DNA from: Zygnema cylindricum
Taxonomy: Eukaryota > Streptophyta > Zygnematophyceae > Zygnematales > Zygnemataceae
Direction of reading: 5' to 3'
DNA: 64,000 nucleotides
NCBI GenBank assembly: GCA_037447655.1
Contig: JBBHKE010002092.1
Location: forward strand, 68,129-132,128
The translations under genes and the position numbers were made by a program. Positions 45,101-56,652 of the stretch are shown here, piece by piece; position 1 is the first letter of the stretch, and every line of letters begins with the position of its first letter. Under the pieces are notes generated by a model. It saw only the letters and a list, made by a program, of their open reading frames with translations. It ran no database searches and was not told the DNA's origin.

Positions 45101-46937
45101 GTGGAAAAATGACTCTGCCTTGCACCTGCACAGGTTTGCCATCCCGCACAATAAAACGTTTGTTCTGCTGCAGTGGCTGTGAAGTAAAAAAACATAGGGA
45201 AAAAGGAACAATTAATGTCAATATTGTGTACAGCAACGCCCGCGGCTGTGTGCTCGCTAACACACCACTAACAAGAGATCGACCCTTAACATATGCCATC
45301 CAGAAAGTGCTATACCTCATATCTGCACAACTATAATATGGGCAAACAAAAAAGGAAGCACAGACATAAAACTTTTCAAGGACAAAACATTACTTACAAA
45401 TATCCGCTTATCTTCGAGTTGAAGTTCCTTGATAAGCTGGCCGACCACAGGTGTATTTTCTGCCTGTAAAATACACAATTTCAAAAAAACGCTCAAATGA
45501 ATATTTATCTAAGCAAGCATATGTATCCAAAGTAAGCAAGCATTCAAAACAGTTTCTGTAGACATCCGATTTTAAACATTTGTCAATTATGAAGGCGAGA
45601 GCATGAGCAACTTGCAAGAAACATTCCTTAGAGCAATATAGATGTTTCGCAAATAGAGTCATTCCAGCATCAAACAATACAACACGAAAATGAATGCCTG
45701 CCAGTTTATGCTGCATCATGCTGCATCATGTCTATCCTGCTTTCTAGCAACAGGAAGGTTGCCAATCCATTCTCAAGATTTTGAAAAAGACTACATATGA
45801 ATGATGAACTCTTCAATGCTTGTTGAACTTTAGCCGCCGCGAGCATCCACTTAAGCAGCATTATATTTAAATTCTTGTGTTCAAACAATGACATGGAAAA
45901 AGCCCCGTCAATCAAATACGACATACTACAGGAAAGGAGGTTGCACATGTAATGGTGCAATTAGATAATTTCACACCATTGTATTGGCTCCTCTATCCCA
46001 TATGAAACCATTTTGAGTGTAACTTTGGATCACTCCGCCAGGAGCATTCTGGCTGTCGAAAATGGTCACATCCAAACCTTCCTTCTTGAGCCGATATGCT
46101 GCTGCTAGACCACTGCATACAATTTTACAAACAGGTGAGAAGTAGCCATAATGGATGAAATCTCATCCATTTTAGGCTTATGCTGCTTTTTAAAAAGGAA
46201 ACAATTGATATTTCTATATTCCTATTTAAAATTAATCCAAACAGCCAAATCAAGCTTGGTTCAACTACGATAACAAGACATGCCTGCATTCCGTAAGCAC
46301 AAAGAACAACAATGTACGAGGAAGGTGCAAGTTAATCCGTGATTCCAGAACATTCGGAACGTAGCATGGCAGAATACATGGCGTGTACTGGGTCAAATAT
46401 AGTCAAGCCTTGCTATCGTTTCTGGGGGGGGGACGAGAAAAAACTGACCTTATGCCAGCTCCCACCACAGCAACAGAGCCTCTTGTATGGCCTGCGAGAA
46501 AAAGGGCAACAGAATTTGACAATTAGCAGAAAATAATTGGAAAGAAAAGTTAATAATGGAATCTACTGCAATAACTCATGATGAATGATCCATCCTGGAC
46601 ATGGAAGTCGCAGAAAAACAAACCCTACATTGAAATCCAAAGGGCAGGCAGTCAAAGTAAAAGAAAACAAGAAAATTATCAGCCAAAAAGAAAAATCTGA
46701 AATTAAAAGAAGCTGCTATTGAGTTAATCAAATTCTTAACTTAAACAATTTGGAACCTCAAAATAAATGATAAGCGACATGCCGGAAAAGAAAAAAAAGC
46801 AAATGGCAGAAGAAAAAAAAAAAAAAAATCGAAACGCAGAAGAAAACTATGCAAGACTGGTGATTGTTACAATCAAAAGCAATACCGGAAGAAGCTGATG
46901 CTGATTGCTTTTCAAAGCCAGGACCAGGACGAGGCAT
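39151..46937 (-). CDS. PPOX2: Protoporphyrinogen IX oxidase, PPO2-like, 17 exons, 523 aa
   Basis: FAD enzyme oxidising protoporphyrinogen IX to protoporphyrin IX, the last step shared by haem and chlorophyll synthesis. Exons (minus, high to low): 46937-46886, 46491-46449, 46112-45977, 45463-45398, 45176-45126, 44830-44774, 44637-44564, 44106-44070, 43372-43307, 42918-42878, 42592-42469, 42182-42003, 41585-41387, 40942-40834, 40466-40392, 39640-39534, 39305-39151; they sum to 1572 bases, in frame throughout. The dinucleotide fold [19 protein letters not shown] spans residues 23-41. Other signatures: [92 protein letters not shown] and [16 protein letters not shown]. The KGSFSF..GGMQ and GNHRGG motifs favour the plant PPO2 (mitochondrial) type over plastid PPO1. 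The N-terminus ([11 protein letters not shown]) is short, with no obvious transit peptide. Confidence 0.93.
40705..40786 (-). other. Candidate cassette (poison) exon in PPOX intron 14
   Basis: This 82-base segment has a good acceptor (cgtttttag) and donor (tcg|gtaatt) and is open in the phase set by exon 14, encoding [20 protein letters not shown] and a short tail. It is not part of the family alignment: exon 14 joins exon 15 (40,466) directly in phase to give a protein of normal length. Inclusion adds 82 bases (not a multiple of 3) and places the next exon in a frame that reaches TAG near 40,397. Whether it is ever spliced in cannot be seen from DNA. Confidence 0.4.
43672..43873. mobile_element. 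MITE (about 200 bp) inside PPOX intron 8
   Basis: Left end tacaccgcccatcgctatta; right end ending gtgacgggcagtgta, an imperfect complement. No coding sequence. It lies between exons at 44,106-44,070 and 43,372-43,307. Confidence 0.6.
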
Positions 46938-47519
46938 GACGAAGAAAAATAATAGGAAAAGCTCTTCTGCAAGAAATGGAAAAATAGGAGAATTCCTATC
47001 ACTTTCACAGCAATGTGAAGTGAAGCAATTGCTGAATTTTGATTATGCAGGCTGGAGTCAAGCCTCTGGTGAGAGAAGATGACAGTAAGCGCACCGACAA
47101 AGATAGTGCAGAGCTAATTACAATGCTGCATGGAAACGCTAAAGAGGAAGACGAAACAGAGGGGAGCAAAAACAAGGGACAAATTTTGTAGTAAACACAC
47201 AAATTTTCTTGGTTGTAAACAAGAAGTTCACATGTTTAGAGCAGCCAAGCTTCGAAGAATGGTACCGCCAAATACTTAACGCTAACAGCAGAACCGTCTG
47301 ATGCTTTTATTATCTTAGTTATCCATAGATGATAGATGATAGGAGTAAACACGCATCAGCTTCATCTCTCCTATTCGTCTCCCTCAACTTTTTGTCTTTC
47401 AAATATTCAAACGGACGGAACCAAAAAGGTGTCTCCTTCAAAAATTCAAACGGACGGAATCAAAATGGTGCTCCAAAGCACTGATACGTATTCTTGGCCA
47501 GTTGCAAATCACTTTCATT
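46938..47519. promoter_or_regulatory. Shared divergent promoter region of PPOX2 and QNG1
   Basis: Only 582 bases separate the two oppositely directed start codons, so both promoters and leaders must lie here unless upstream non-coding exons exist. A direct repeat (tcaaacggacggaa at about 47,398-47,420 and again at 47,446-47,460) is present. I saw no clear TATA box. Co-regulation is inference. Confidence 0.5.
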
Positions 47520-50500
47520 ATGGGAGGCGGGCCCGAGGAATCTGAGCAAGAGCCTCCTATGCATGATGTGCTCCAGTCCTGTCGCTGGGTAGTAAGCCAG
47601 GCATCTTCGGTGACCATGCATAGAGAAGGTAATCGACAAATGATGTAGTAAAGGAATGAGAAAAGGAAAAATAGAAATGATGGAAGCTCATGCTGTTGAC
47701 AATATTACCCTCTGTTTGCAAAGCTTTCATGTAAAGCTGAAAGTTCATGTTTTGAATAGAAATAAAAGCAACGCCAGAATGCCACCTACACTAGTTGCTT
47801 GAAGGTAAGCACTAGCTTATGTTTTGACAGTAAAGAAGAATGTATCACCACATTCGTTGTTCAAAATCTGTTCTTTCTTCGAGTGTGTACCACAATTAAA
47901 AAGACATCGTTAATAAGGCATAACCTTGCTCCGAAGTATCTTATTTAAAATATTTTCGTCATAAAAGGTGAACTTCCAAAAAAATAATCGTGAACGCATC
48001 TTTTGAAGTACGCATTTTGTTGTGTAGTTCTCACGAAATTGCTTTAAACTCTTGGCCTTTGCAGCAGCTGTGGAGTGCGATGACCGTTCTTTTGTATCAT
48101 TGAAAGATTGAAGATAACGATTTTTATTGGGAGGCGGGTGGATACCAGTGTTGCAAACTGTATTGGATCGTCAACATGGCCATATACCAAAACTCCAGTG
48201 GAACTTCGACAAAGTGCATTTTTGCGATGGCACACCATTGACGGCACAGTATATCCTTGTTGTTGATGCTCTCAACTTCTGCTTTTGGCCTGGTGCGACT
48301 TCATTCTTCCTTCTGCTTTTGACCTGGTGCAACTTCATTCTTCCTTCTGCAATTGTGGTTCTATAAAGTTACTTTAAGAATCATTTTTGGTTGGACGTTG
48401 ATAGTAATCAAGACAATTTGCAGAAGCAGAACTTTACCCTGGCAGATCATGTGGAATTTCATGAAGATTGTGAAGTGTAAGATTTGCAATGCAGTGAACT
48501 ATTTGTCCAGAAATGTCTAACTGAAACACAAGAGTTTCTCTCGAACTTTCTTTCTGAGGTTCCCCAACAGATTAATTGAATCTTACATGTTGAAATGTTC
48601 CGTTTGCAGTGTGACAGTGATGCATTAGTGACAGTGGTTGCCTCTGTTTCTATGCTGATTGGTTTAGCTTTTTTTTTATGACATTATGTATCTTCAAGGT
48701 AGAGGTGAAATTGGCTGGAAGGAATTTTAATTGTCGGGCAGTGTCTTAATCTGCAGAGCCGGAGTTCCAATATGGAGATCTTGCAGGTGGACTCAAGCGT
48801 TCCTTGGAGAAGGATGCCAATGCTCTTGATGCTGAGCGTCTCGCTGCCTGTGATGGTAAGAAGTGCTGTTGTTAAGTTAATGACTTAAGTTGCAGCAATG
48901 GGTGTCAAAGCACTTAAAGCATCATCATCAGGAGGTGGAAATTTGAGATGACCGAGGTGTGAATGAAGGTATCTCTTATGTCACGCATAATCATGAGAAT
49001 ATCATGGTGTGTTGCCTTGAGCTGCACGGGGAAGCCATGGTGACAGGAACTACAGATAACTTCCAAGAATGATTTCGTCCTAAAAAGAAGTTTCAATAAT
49101 TACTTGAAGCATCGTCTTTTGGTCAATTCCCATTGTTTACAAATGTCGGATGATAGTTTTTGTTGACATGGATGGTCAATGTGTGGATTGCAGAGTCAAA
49201 ACTACTCTGACCCTTCTCGGGCAAACAGAGATACTTCTATTTCTGCACTTTCACAAGCTGCAAAGTGTTTGTGTCGTATGGAGAATTTTTGCAGGCTTGA
49301 TGCTGCGAAACCTTCTGCAGTGGCCAGGCACTATCCCTTTGGAGGAGGAGCGTGTGATGCTTGTGAGGGAGCTTGGACACGCATTAATCAAGTATTTTTC
49401 AGGACAGGCTGCGAATCTTATAAATGCGGCCGAAGGCTCCGCTATCGTCCTTGTAGAGCTCATAACTGCATACTTACCCGGTGAGTTTCTATGTCCCCAA
49501 TTTTCTCTTTCTCCTTCCACCGTCCATCTTTCTGTCAGTCTCCTCTCTTGCCCTGAACCGCTTCTTCCCTCTCCCTCCTTTCCCCTATGTCCCTCCTTCT
49601 CTTCCCTGTATCCCTTCTCGTCTGTATGCATCTCCCTTGGTGCGAAGTTTTCTTCTATGGACTTTTCACCATTTCTATTAGAGAACTTTGAAATCTGTCA
49701 AAAGCTGTACACATAATGCATGTCACAAGAAATTTTATCATTTATTGAGTGATCCCCTTTCAAATGGGATGAATGCAATTGTAGGGGGGTTTTTCAAGGA
49801 GCGTACTATTAATCGCGTGGTAGACAGCTATAAACGACTGGTTAAGAGGACTTTCAAGTCAATCAAAACTGACTTTTCTATTTATACTTTCCTCTCGTTC
49901 GATGGCAGGGTTTCGTGACCATTGTGTTTACCGTGGCCGCCAAGTTTTTTTTTATAAACGGGCCCAAATTTTTGTTGCAGACATATGGGGCGCATTCCAA
50001 GGCCAAGGTTTGGGAGGGTTCAGAGACATCGATAGACTCACCATGTTTGCGGATTACTTGGTACCAGCTGTTTTTCGAGAATGGGGTGTCCTCACCTATA
50101 TTCCAGAACTGGCTGCCAAAATAGATGGCAAAGAGGAAGTGCTGCCAGGTACTTTACCTGGGGGCTGTTTGGAGACAAATGTATCGCCTTTGTTGTGCTC
50201 TTCTTGAGTTAAAATGGATCAATGCGATTGCCATTTTTGCCATCTAAGAGCTTTGAAATTCAACCGATGGAGCTTTAACAAATTCTTGCATAAAGCTCGT
50301 AGTTTGACAGTTTTGCGAGTGAGTTTTTGTGTACGAGTATTAATTCATGTCTTCTCGTGGACAAGATTCAAACACCACAAAGAAACATGAATGACAAATA
50401 GAATGGTGACAAATATGTTCAAAACTTAAGGGTTGTAAGTGTTGTCTCCTCTTGGTGAACTTGATTATTTTGTTACATTTTTGTCTCATTCTCTCACGAT

Positions 50501-51265
50501 TCTTGGTATTATCATCTGATTAAGGACCACCTGAGAGACATTGCTTTGGAAACATTTCACGTGGATAGTTAGATTTCTTTGCATGCTAAATTCAGTTATT
50601 ACTGTGTCAGTTCTAAGGAAAGACTACACTGCTGACTGCTATTAAAGGAATTATGAGTGTACATGCGAAAATAGAATGTATAATGCTAATTTGGTGCCAG
50701 GAGATGTGAAGAATTATAGTACACTCCTTTAAATAATGTTATTATCACTTTTTTACGATTTTTGGCCCGAAAAAAATTTGCGACTGATCGAGTGTCCTTT
50801 TGACTGAAAGCGATATGTACCCTTGGTGCAGGCACGGAGGAAGAGGTTGAAATAAGGGCAGCTTGTGTGGTGGCGACGGACGAATTGCGTACTTTGCTGG
50901 AACAACAAGCCCAAGAACAGGTGAGCTGGACTATATGTCATATCATCAAACATTAAACAGTATCTGTGTTGTTTCTTTTTATAAGAATGATAATAGCATT
51001 GTGCCTTCAGTGGGCTCGTATGTGAATGAGAGTCAGCTGCAGCTTGCCCCAAAATCATATTAGTCAGTCGAGTTTGTTCTTGCTAACCGCGTTAATTCCG
51101 AGAACTGGTGAAGATTATAATTGGCGAGTTTCAAACGTTTCATTTAGACTAAGCGTTGGTGATGGTTTGCAGATAATAAGCGTGCAACTTGACTGGTGGT
51201 TATGGTCTCAAGGCGCATCTTTGGAGAACCTGGTCCATCACCGCACTCGAACCATTTACTATTGA
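47520..51265 (+). CDS. QNG1: Queuosine 5'-phosphate N-glycosylase (DUF2419), 7 exons, 319 aa
   Basis: Homologue of human QNG1 (C9orf64), which releases queuine from queuosine 5'-monophosphate so it can be inserted into tRNA by the eukaryotic tRNA-guanine transglycosylase. Exons: 47520-47628, 48149-48292, 48757-48855, 49295-49480, 49909-50148, 50832-50920, 51173-51265 (960 bases, all junctions in phase). Family marks: HDVLQSCRWVVSQASSV near the N-terminus; PLTAQYILVVDALNFCFWPE around residue 65-84; YGDLAGGLKRSLEKD; PGTIPLEEERVMLVRELG; FYKRAQIFVADIWGAF; DRLTMFADYLVPAVFREWGV; EEEVEIRAACVVA; and the C-terminal LDWWLWSQG and HHRTRTIYY. Length fits the family (human 341). It diverges from PPOX2. 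The exact start rests on exon 1 phase and family fit. Confidence 0.92.
48277..48344 (+). repeat. 34-bp tandem duplication spanning the QNG1 exon 2 donor
   Basis: Copy 1 (48,277-48,310) and copy 2 (48,311-48,344) differ at two positions. Each contains the splice donor context cctg|gtgc. The first donor (GT at 48,293) keeps the QNG1 frame; the second (GT at 48,327) would add 34 bases and shift it. Confidence 0.9.
50668..50800. mobile_element. Decayed MITE-like insertion in QNG1 intron 5
   Basis: The start (gcgaaaatagaatgtataat) and the block ctttaaataatgttattatc plus ttacgatttttgg match 56,503-56,650 in the same orientation. Ends are not intact, so this is a repeat remnant. Confidence 0.5.
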
Positions 51266-53979
51266 GATGGCATTTTGTGTGTGGAGCTATTGGCTGACTT
51301 GTTAAGAGAAAAGTGTAATGTGCTTATAGCCTGAGGACCCTCTGTTGTACAGTAAGATCATGCGCCATCCTTTTCAAGACGTCAGACAATTTTGTATCTC
51401 ACAGCTCATTCGCCTTCAACGATAATGATGGGCTCTTAAGCTGTAATATATTGCAATTTGCTTGTAAGAATTCCTCTCATTTTCTTCTATACCGCACATG
51501 GCTAGCATCCGATCCCCTGTTTTCTCTTAGCTCGACGACAAGGTGATTCAAAGAGGTTTGCCCTTTTACAATTATTTAGGCCTAAAAGCGAAAACCAAGT
51601 AATGGTTTGCCTTTTAACATATTATTGGCCACGCTTCTCTTATGGCGGCAGTTGGAAACTTCTGGGTCGTTGATTCAGCAGTATTGGTGGAATCCACCAG
51701 CTTTGCTAATATGCCTCGTCCCTGGATGTCACAATCAATCTAGCACCAACCATATCCCGTTATTTTGTAGAGATTTGTATCTGTTGTGCTAGGTACACAC
51801 TTGCTCAAAGCACACGTGGGGCATTTGACCAAGTTTCATATGGGAAAAATGATTCTATGTTTATAAGGAAAGACCGTGGCCGCCAGTCAGCTGTTTCCAA
51901 ATTCTTCCTCTTTCTTTTATTTATGTTTTCAAGTTTACCTCCAAATCTGTACATCATTCATTGCCACGTCTCGCTGCACTATATTAGTATTATATATTTT
52001 AATTTCACATTGGCAATAATAAAACTTTAACACTAATAACGAAAGGCAGTGTTGTATATTACCGATAATCGTTATGTACCTTCTTTCAACATATAAATAA
52101 ATAATTGTTATTTCTCAATATATCGATCAAAAATATTATTGAGATGTTACACCAATTTTGACCCTTAAAATGGTTTTTTAGGGTTTTTGACATCGTGTCA
52201 CAAATTTATAACGCGTCATCACGCTCTGGCAGCAGCTCAATGCGATGAAAACTTTGAGAGTCATGTTTGAAGCAAGTGGAAAGTTATGACGTCATATGCA
52301 CGTCAAGTGGGTTGTGTGCGTGGTCAATTTTTTGGTCGTTTCAAGCAGGAATTTTTCGCCGCTCTCATTGGCCATATCCATTTACGAAGGCAAATGACGA
52401 TTGATAACATGTATATCGAGCACCGAAAATGGAATATATCGGGATCGAAAGTTTTCCGATACACAGCCCTACTGTAGTTTCGGGTAATTTCCTAACGCGA
52501 TAAATCCAATAACTGATATTATTTGTTATCGAAGGGTGAGGAGGCCCCATATATCGCTCCGCCATCAGCTATATCGACTCGTGACAAGCAAAAAAAACTT
52601 GAAATCCATATCTACTGTACATACAAACGAGTCTTTTGGTACATCAAAGTACAGCAAAGCTACAGATAACTGCAGTTATAATGTAATCCCACGCGAACCC
52701 GAAGTCCAGCAGTCAAACTGAATATACAAGAGAACTTACCGCGCCATGTTGCAGCACAGCAGAGTTGTAATACCAAGCAAAACATTATAACTGAAGATAA
52801 AAACTATTTAGAGTCTGCTTTTAGATAGATAATTGAGTTGGTGTTAGAGTTGTGGTTTTGGATTTGTGTGTTGCTGGGCTTTTCATTTTGGGTTTGGGTG
52901 CTTTTATTTGCCTTGTTGTTGTTCCTGTTGCTCTCTTTAGTTTTATTGCCCTGGTAGTTTTTATGTGTTGGCCATACCACCCTTTTTGTACCCCCGGACT
53001 TAGATGGTTTACCATCGTGCTTTTTAATTTATCCTGCCTCACTCTCAGTTATGTACAAAAGAACAGAAAAATTACAGTGCGGTTCTGTGCAACTGTAATA
53101 CCGCACAAAGCTTGCTGTCCGCTTGTGGAATTCGTCTTATTAATACTGTGTTGTATCCCAAAGTAAAAACGTATGTCCAAATTAGTGTTGACAACTCTAA
53201 TAAGGAGTGTTATATGTGATAATAGACAGTCAAAAAGCACAATAAAAACCAATCTAGTATAAGGGCGAAATAAAAGACAAAATAAAATCGACAAAGAAAC
53301 ACAAACCCAAAAACAATTTAAAAGGTGTTTAGTGTATAAATGGTGTACCTCCATTCATAGCCAACCTCTAGTCTCCATTATAGTAGCGTACAATTTGCCA
53401 GATTTATAACAGCAATTACATTGGAAGTAGAAAGTAGTAAACAGTAATCCTAACGTACCTTGGCCACACAGCACCACACTTTTAAATTTTCCGAAGCGGA
53501 ATAATCCACAAAAGGATTAGTCAAAGAAACCTTGGTAGCAGACTCACAAGACTAATAATTTCAGCATTAGGGAAAAAAACAAGCCTGTAAGCGCAAAGCC
53601 ACATTCGCCTGAATGCAAAATGGCCATAAAAAATGAAGAGATTACTCGATAAAACATCTTTTAACCGCAGGCGGGTTTACATTTCCACTTACAAACAAAC
53701 TGCTTAAATAGCTTTTGCACCTATCAACACATAGAACATAAAAATGAACCAGGGAAACACAGAAACAGACGCTTTCCGTTATATATCTACTGAAGAACAA
53801 ATCACCAAGCTTTTACCATGAGAAGATCAAGATCTACCTTAACAAACTATTTGAATAGAGAATGAAAGTTGAATTCACACATGTAAAGTTGACAACAATA
53901 CCTTAACAGGCTGAAAAAGCAAGGAAACGCTTTTGCTAGCTCAAACAAACAAACTAAAATAATCGAACTACAAAGCTCC
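51266..53979. other. Convergent intergenic region between QNG1 and HAL3
   Basis: No gene supported. At about 52,020-52,070 there is a MITE-like edge (acactaataacgaaaggcag). The longer frames at 52,821-53,354 are on both strands, lack family resemblance and look like composition artefacts. Confidence 0.4.
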
Positions 53980-55580
53980 CTAAATGTCCCCAGATCCATA
54001 TCCGTTTGAATGCAATGTCATTGTGGGAACCGGCGGTCCAAGGGCCTCGATACTCATACAAGCCATGCGCACCGCCACCTCCACACTCTCCGGCTCCGCC
54101 ATCGCCCCGCTGCCCACATCGCCACATGCCAGCTTCTTGCTCACGGGCGGAATGATGCTCACGCCGAGCTCCTCCAAGGTTGCCACTTGTCGGCTTGTGA
54201 ATGGATTATCCCACATGAGGGTATTCATAGCGGGAGCCACAAGGAGGGGTTTTGAGAAGTTCCACGCACGGACGACGCAAGTCAATAGATTATCACATAA
54301 GCCACCAGCTATCTGTGTGAAAAAAACTGAACGTTATGTGAACACCTTGAGGCTATGATAAATCAGAATGGAACAACATGCACATCTGTTACTTGCCTGG
54401 ATCAGTAGATTTTGGTCCCAATCCTCGAAAATCTTCCTAAAAGCAAAACGTAAAACATCACCTGGGTGTTTATCAAAGAATAAGAAACTTTGATCCAACT
54501 GAACTTATGTAGAGGGTATTACATATTGATGTTAAAAAAAAGTAGATCCTGATTTCTTAATGCTATGACACAACTTGTCAGAATGTTGGTTGATTTCAAA
54601 AAAAGCAGTGTCAAATATATCAAGTGTCTTTGAAGTGGGATTGATTCATTCCAGCAAATTGAGATGCTTGAGTGTGATTTTGTGACATGAGAACTAGGTT
54701 CCTCCTGATATCGTGAACAGTAAACTGCCTATTATTCCAAAAAATCCAGTCGAAATACTAGCCAATTGTGTCATCCGAACAGTGGTTCTGAGTATCTTAA
54801 AATTAAACAGGAATGCTTACTCTGCTTTGTCTCAAAACTACCATTGCAAGTAAAATGCATCTATACGTGCGATAAATTTTTCAGAGTATATTTTTTTGTT
54901 ATTATCTTTTCTCTTACTCAAAAAAGGGTCTAAGAAATAACTGTTCAAATCCCATCCTAGATGTCTTGATGTTCAGCTATAAGCTCTGCACTCTCCTGGT
55001 TAGCATAAATAAGCCTCTTGTCCTTCCACACAGGAAATACACGGGATAGATCTAGGTGAAACATTCATTACGTTTCTGATACCTAATCTTCCCTTGTCTA
55101 AAGGTTCCACACTAGGTTGCAATGACCTGCACTCACAATTCAAAAAGGGCATACCTTGGCAAGTGTATTAGCTGAAAGGGGAGCAATAACCAAGACATCT
55201 GCCCACTTCCTTAGTTCTATATGCAAGACTGGGTCCCCAATCTTCTTCCATGTGGCCCATTCCTCCTCGTCTGTATACAAAGGGACCCCGGGTGGCAGAG
55301 CTAGACGGTCCACAAAGTGTAACGCGGGTTTTGTACAGATAGCCTTCACTTCCGCCCAATCAGAGAGGCTCTTTGCAAGAATACAAAACTTGATAGATGC
55401 CACACTCCCACTAGCCGCCAACAGAACACGAGGTCGGATTCTAACCACACCAGGGGGCTTCACGATAGGATTTCCGGAATCATTTAAAGTACTACTGGCT
55501 CCTGCTGAAGTTGGGGCAGCGGCATCAGGATCCACAACACTCCCAGGACCAGCTGTAGCAGAAGTTTTCCTGGTTTTCAT
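53980..55580 (-). CDS. HAL3: Phosphopantothenoylcysteine decarboxylase (HAL3), 2 exons, 252 aa
   Basis: Flavin-dependent decarboxylase that turns 4'-phosphopantothenoylcysteine into 4'-phosphopantetheine in coenzyme A synthesis; plant members are FMN-binding homotrimers. Exon 1 is 55580-55155 (142 codons), exon 2 is 54312-53980 (110 codons plus stop); the intron of 842 bases is phase 0. After a low-complexity N-terminus come RVLLAASGSVASIKF (51-65), the active-site His120 in DPVLHIELRKWADV, LVIAPLSANTLAK|IAGGLCDNLLTC, the flavin/substrate motif PAMNTLMW (Asn172) and LACGDVGSGAMAEP with Cys204. All catalytic residues known for AtHAL3a are present. The first 49 residues are rich in Ala/Ser/Pro and could be disordered. 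Confidence 0.94.
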
Positions 55581-55737
55581 TCTGTCATGCCCTGAGATTT
55601 TCCGATGCAGGAAGTATGGCTCTCTAGAATTGAGAGGAACCTTAGATTGAATGAATTAGGGCTACACAACAAAAAATAACATTTGCAGCGGAGAAACTTG
55701 ACAGAAACGGACTTTACTATGAAGGAGGGCTCTTTTG

Positions 55738-55887
55738 TTAAGATGCCTTTGGAGTTTCCCGACTGTTCATCTGTGTCCAAGAAGGTACCCCACTGGCAGC
55801 TGCCTTTTCTTTATAGGCTTGCAGCTTCTCTTTGGATTTTTTTGACTCCTTCAAATTTGCTTTTCTCTTAACGACTTTCTGGACCAT
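55738..55887 (-). CDS. Short lysine-rich ORF upstream of HAL3 (possible uORF)
   Basis: A 49-codon frame on the same strand, beginning MVQKVVKRKANLKESKK and ending SRETPKAS, lies about 157 bases before the HAL3 ATG. It is rich in Lys and could form a helix. It is in a different frame from HAL3. I do not recognise a family. It may be an upstream ORF in the HAL3 leader or chance; translation is not demonstrated. Confidence 0.3.
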   Translation of the reverse strand: MVQKVVKRKANLKESKKSKEKLQAYKEKAAASGVPSWTQMNSRETPKAS

Positions 55888-56502
55888 GATACCAAAAAGC
55901 CAGGTGGGAAAAAAGCAAATGAGAACACATTACAAAACGCAAAAGTAAAAGCAAAGGGAGAAAGATAAAAACAGAAGAATGATAAATGTACCAGCTTCAA
56001 ACAAAGGAAAAACACAGGGGGTGGGTGGCTTAAAAACTGCATTGCTTATGCTCTCCCTTTTAAGCGCATTAACCATACTTCCATGAGTACTTTTCTTCAC
56101 AAATGTAAGCGATCAGCAGAAAGTCAGTGCTCAATGGTCATAAAAAGCATGCCCAGTACCTCTTCTCGAAAACAACGGTCCAGCTCACTTTTTAATTCAT
56201 TGCACGCGCCCCAAAATTTGGCCACAGGATGCTCTTCATGACATTGCTTGAACTTCAAAATTATCTGTTAAAGTCTCCAGCCATTTCCAGTGCGTTAAAT
56301 TCAAAACAACAGCTCTCATTGAAACAAACTTGTGAATTAAGGTTGTGTTGAAAATGACCGGACATGCAAGTCCATCTTCTGACTCAAACAAATGTACATT
56401 GCTTTAACATTGCGATCACCAATAGAAGTTATGCATCGATATCTGTGAACCGCCGGCTCAGTATTCTGCCCACCAATACGCTGCCTGTCGTTATGGGAAT
56501 GC

Positions 56503-56652
56503 GAAATTAGAATGTATAACACTAATTTAGTGCAGGAAGACGTGACGAATGGTAATCCACTCCGTTTAACAATGGTGTTAATGATTTTCGACCAAAAAAG
56601 TCGCGACCCAATTATGTTATTCACTCTCATAGCGATGGGGGGTGTAATTGGA
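56503..56652. mobile_element. MITE-like remnant upstream of HAL3
   Basis: It starts gcgaaattagaatgtataac and ends catagcgatggggggtgtaa, the latter resembling a degenerate complement of the TACACCG end. It shares its interior with 50,668-50,800. No gene. Confidence 0.5.

Noticed and set aside
49193-49294. Frame SQNYSDPSRANRDTSISALS as an extra QNG1 exon
   Set aside because: Exons at 48,855 and 49,295 join directly in phase with a continuous family match, so this is intronic.
54390-54445. Minus-strand segment IFEDWDQNLLIQ as a middle HAL3 exon
   Set aside because: It lacks a GT donor in the right place and HAL3 exons 1 and 2 join without it in family register.
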